Assembly (NCBI RefSeq): GCF_004682045.1
Contig: NZ_QUZT01000006.1
Coordinates: 62,001 to 126,000, forward strand
Direction: 5' to 3'
Source: Pseudomonas nabeulensis
Lineage (GTDB): Bacteria; Pseudomonadota; Gammaproteobacteria; Pseudomonadales; Pseudomonadaceae
DNA length: 64,000 bases
The notes below the pieces were generated by a model. That model saw only the letters and a list, made by a program, of their open reading frames with translations. It was not told the origin of the DNA and made no database searches. A program made the translations under genes and the position numbers. Of the stretch, positions 62,683 through 64,000 are shown in pieces. How positions within the stretch are numbered: the first letter of the stretch is position 1; the number at the start of each line of letters is the position of its first letter.

Positions 62683-63073
62683 CGACGTGCGCCCCGGCGA
62701 AGTCCTGCCGCAGCTGGCGGTGCCGATCACGGTGACCCTGATCAATGGCGGCGCGATTGCCACCCGCGACTACTTCCCCGGCCATCACGACGTCGACGCG
62801 GCGCGTGCCCTCGGATCGCCCCATGTGTTCATGAACATCCTCACCACCAACGGGTTGGTGCAGCGTTTCATCGAGCAATGGGCCGGGCCGTTGGCGACAT
62901 TTACCGCGCTGAAAATCAAGCTCGGCGCGCCGAACTATCCCGGTGACTGCATGACCTTCAGCGCCAGCGTCACCGGCCTCGACGCCGACACCCGCACGGT
63001 GGAAATCACCCTCAGCGGCAAAAATTCCATGGGCAACCACGTGACCGGCACGGTCGCGCTGGTCTTGCCCTGA
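62654..63073 (+). CDS. MaoC-like hydratase, ChsH1-type
   Basis: A 139-residue single-domain MaoC hot-dog protein. The block YFPGHHDVDAARALGSPHVF is a ChsH1-like stretch that carries the hydratase Asp-His dyad, and GPLATFTALKIKLGAPNYPG follows. In Mycobacterium ChsH1 pairs with ChsH2 to make the active hydratase for the steroid side chain. Here the MaoC-DUF35 protein upstream would be the partner. I used ATG 62654, which overlaps the dehydrogenase gene's end by 29 bases; other starts lie further inside that gene. Confidence 0.85.
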   Translation: MTSKNTKRFDDVRPGEVLPQLAVPITVTLINGGAIATRDYFPGHHDVDAARALGSPHVFMNILTTNGLVQRFIEQWAGPLATFTALKIKLGAPNYPGDCMTFSASVTGLDADTRTVEITLSGKNSMGNHVTGTVALVLP

Positions 63074-63090
63074 CAGCCGGAGACACACAG

Positions 63091-64000
63091 ATGAGTGATG
63101 CATCGATTGGCGGACGCGCCGCGATTGTCGGCCTGGGCGCGACCGAATTTTCCAAGAACTCCGGTCGCACCGAATTGCGCCTGGCCATGGAGGCCACCCT
63201 CAGCGCGTTGAAAGACGCAGGCATTGATCCCAGCGAGGTCGACGGTTTCAGCTCGTACTCGGTGGACAAGGTGCCGGAGTACGAAATCGCCCGCCTGCTG
63301 GGCTGCAAGGACGTCAAATTCTTCTCCCAGGTGCCCCACGGCGGCGGCGCGGCCTGTGCACCGGTGATGCATGCCGCGATGGCGGTGGCCACCGGCGTGG
63401 CCAAAGTGGTGGTGGTGTACCGGGCGATGAACGAGCGTTCATGGTATCGCTTCGGCACCGGCGCCTACGGTTTTGCCTCGACGCCGACGTTCGACAACGT
63501 CAACTACGGCTGGTACATGCCCCACGGCTTCCATACGCCAGCAGCCTGGGTCGGCATGTTTGCCCAGCGCTATATGCACACCTACGGCGCCACCTCCGAG
63601 GACTTCGGGCGGATCGCCGTGGCGGCGCGGGACTTTGCCGCCACCAACCCCCAGGCGTTTTTCCATGGCAAGCCGATCACCCTGGAAGAACACCAGGCGT
63701 CGCGCTGGATCTGTGAACCGTTGCACTTGCTGGACTGCTGCCAGGAGTCCGATGGCGCGGTGGCCATGGTCATCACCTCGGCCGAACGCGCCCGCGACCT
63801 GCGCCAGAAACCGGTGAGCATCAAGGCCGGTTCCCAAGGCATCAGCCACGGCCAGCAGAGCATGACCTCGTTCTACCGTGACGACATCACCGGCCTGCCC
63901 GAAATGGGCGTGGTGGCCCGCGAGCTGTACCGCCAGTCCGGCCTTGGCCCGGAGGCGTTCCAGACCGCGGTGATCTACGACCACTTCACCCCGTTTGTGC
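63091..64000 (+). CDS. Thiolase-like lipid-transfer protein (Ltp2-like aldolase), 3' truncated
   Basis: The first 303 residues of a thiolase-fold protein, cut by the window end. It starts MSDASIGGRAAIVGLGATEF, which is the Ltp/SCP2-thiolase opening, and contains VPHGGGAACAPVMHAAMAVA. The same fold is used by Ltp2 and by Sal1 of Pseudomonas sp. Chol1, in which a retro-aldol reaction splits a side chain with release of propionyl- or acetyl-CoA and an aldehyde or ketone. Its place directly after MaoC-DUF35, the acyl-CoA dehydrogenase and MaoC supports this aldolase role. It has GGAG before the ATG. The C-terminus and the remaining operon are not visible. Confidence 0.85.
   Translation, partial: MSDASIGGRAAIVGLGATEFSKNSGRTELRLAMEATLSALKDAGIDPSEVDGFSSYSVDKVPEYEIARLLGCKDVKFFSQVPHGGGAACAPVMHAAMAVATGVAKVVVVYRAMNERSWYRFGTGAYGFASTPTFDNVNYGWYMPHGFHTPAAWVGMFAQRYMHTYGATSEDFGRIAVAARDFAATNPQAFFHGKPITLEEHQASRWICEPLHLLDCCQESDGAVAMVITSAERARDLRQKPVSIKAGSQGISHGQQSMTSFYRDDITGLPEMGVVARELYRQSGLGPEAFQTAVIYDHFTPFV

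Noticed and set aside
60589..62763. A 724-codon open frame on the minus strand antisense to the MaoC-DUF35 and acyl-CoA dehydrogenase genes
   Set aside because: The translation is rich in His, Gln, Arg and Gly with no domain, as expected for a GC-rich shadow of real plus-strand genes. The plus-strand proteins match known families throughout.

Overview
The window is a stretch of chromosome from a fluorescent-group Pseudomonas. It is GC-rich, carries the gene order exbB/exbD-lpxK-trm112-kdsB-ptp-murB, and has REP/REPIN elements built on GTGGGAGGGGGCTTGCCCCC, all as expected for Pseudomonas fluorescens relatives. The species call is inference from these features. I see no insertion sequence, transposase, integrase, CRISPR array or rRNA gene. 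The only tRNA is tRNA-Ser(UGA).

1-5.2 kb is conserved housekeeping: an ExbB/ExbD pair, LPS genes lpxK and kdsB, a Trm112 protein, a low-molecular-weight phosphatase and murB overlap or nearly abut as one transcription unit. A bidirectional terminator, a Bax-inhibitor-1 protein and tRNA-Ser follow. 5.2-9.7 kb is a small accessory region bounded by repeats of the tRNA-Ser 3' end plus its terminator: copies at 5161 and 6774, and a partial copy at 9682. It holds a C-N hydrolase, a Bcr/CflA-type efflux pump with a TetR regulator and an 18-bp palindromic operator, and a lipoprotein. 9.7-15.1 kb holds a class I glutamine amidotransferase, a LysR relic, a GFA protein, a LysR regulator, a periplasmic NMT1-like sensor fused to GGDEF, and a GNAT acetyltransferase.

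15.2-29.3 kb is a minus-strand block. A MalT-like LuxR regulator is followed by HyuA and HyuB hydantoinase/oxoprolinase subunits, an outer-membrane channel, an Asp/Glu/hydantoin racemase and an MFS importer. Next comes a 662-residue protein that joins a pepsin-type aspartic protease to an avidin-like domain and probably a second one. A nitrilase-family amidase and an internally duplicated membrane protein end the block. The pepsin-avidin protein is the most unusual gene in the window.

29.8-36.6 kb looks like a glycerol-type operon: a GlpA-like flavoprotein with a BFD [2Fe-2S] domain, a second flavoprotein, an FGGY kinase, a DeoR repressor, an EutH-family transporter in place of the expected glycerol facilitator, and a DUF1937 protein. 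The leading promoter carries six copies of a TGACNGAAT-type motif. 36.6-40.8 kb encodes an MFS transporter, an amidase and an OprB-like porin. 41-50 kb is a taurine cluster: tauABC, two MocR regulators, a class III aminotransferase, a TauE-family exporter and an IsfD-like reductase. It fits use of taurine as a nitrogen source with isethionate excretion. A 22-bp-spaced CCAG direct repeat links its two divergent promoters.

50.3-64 kb is a second catabolic region: TetR, MFS, an effector-type flavin reductase with a MarR-like domain, a coniferyl-type aldehyde dehydrogenase, a Tat-exported amidase and a 3-ketosteroid-dehydrogenase-like flavoprotein. These are followed by enoyl-CoA hydratase, SDR, MaoC-DUF35, acyl-CoA dehydrogenase, MaoC and a thiolase-like protein cut by the window end. 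The last genes resemble the actinobacterial igr operon and proteobacterial steroid side-chain genes, which shorten a side chain by retro-aldol cleavage. Three copies of a GTCCG-N3-GACG-like operator tie the promoters together.
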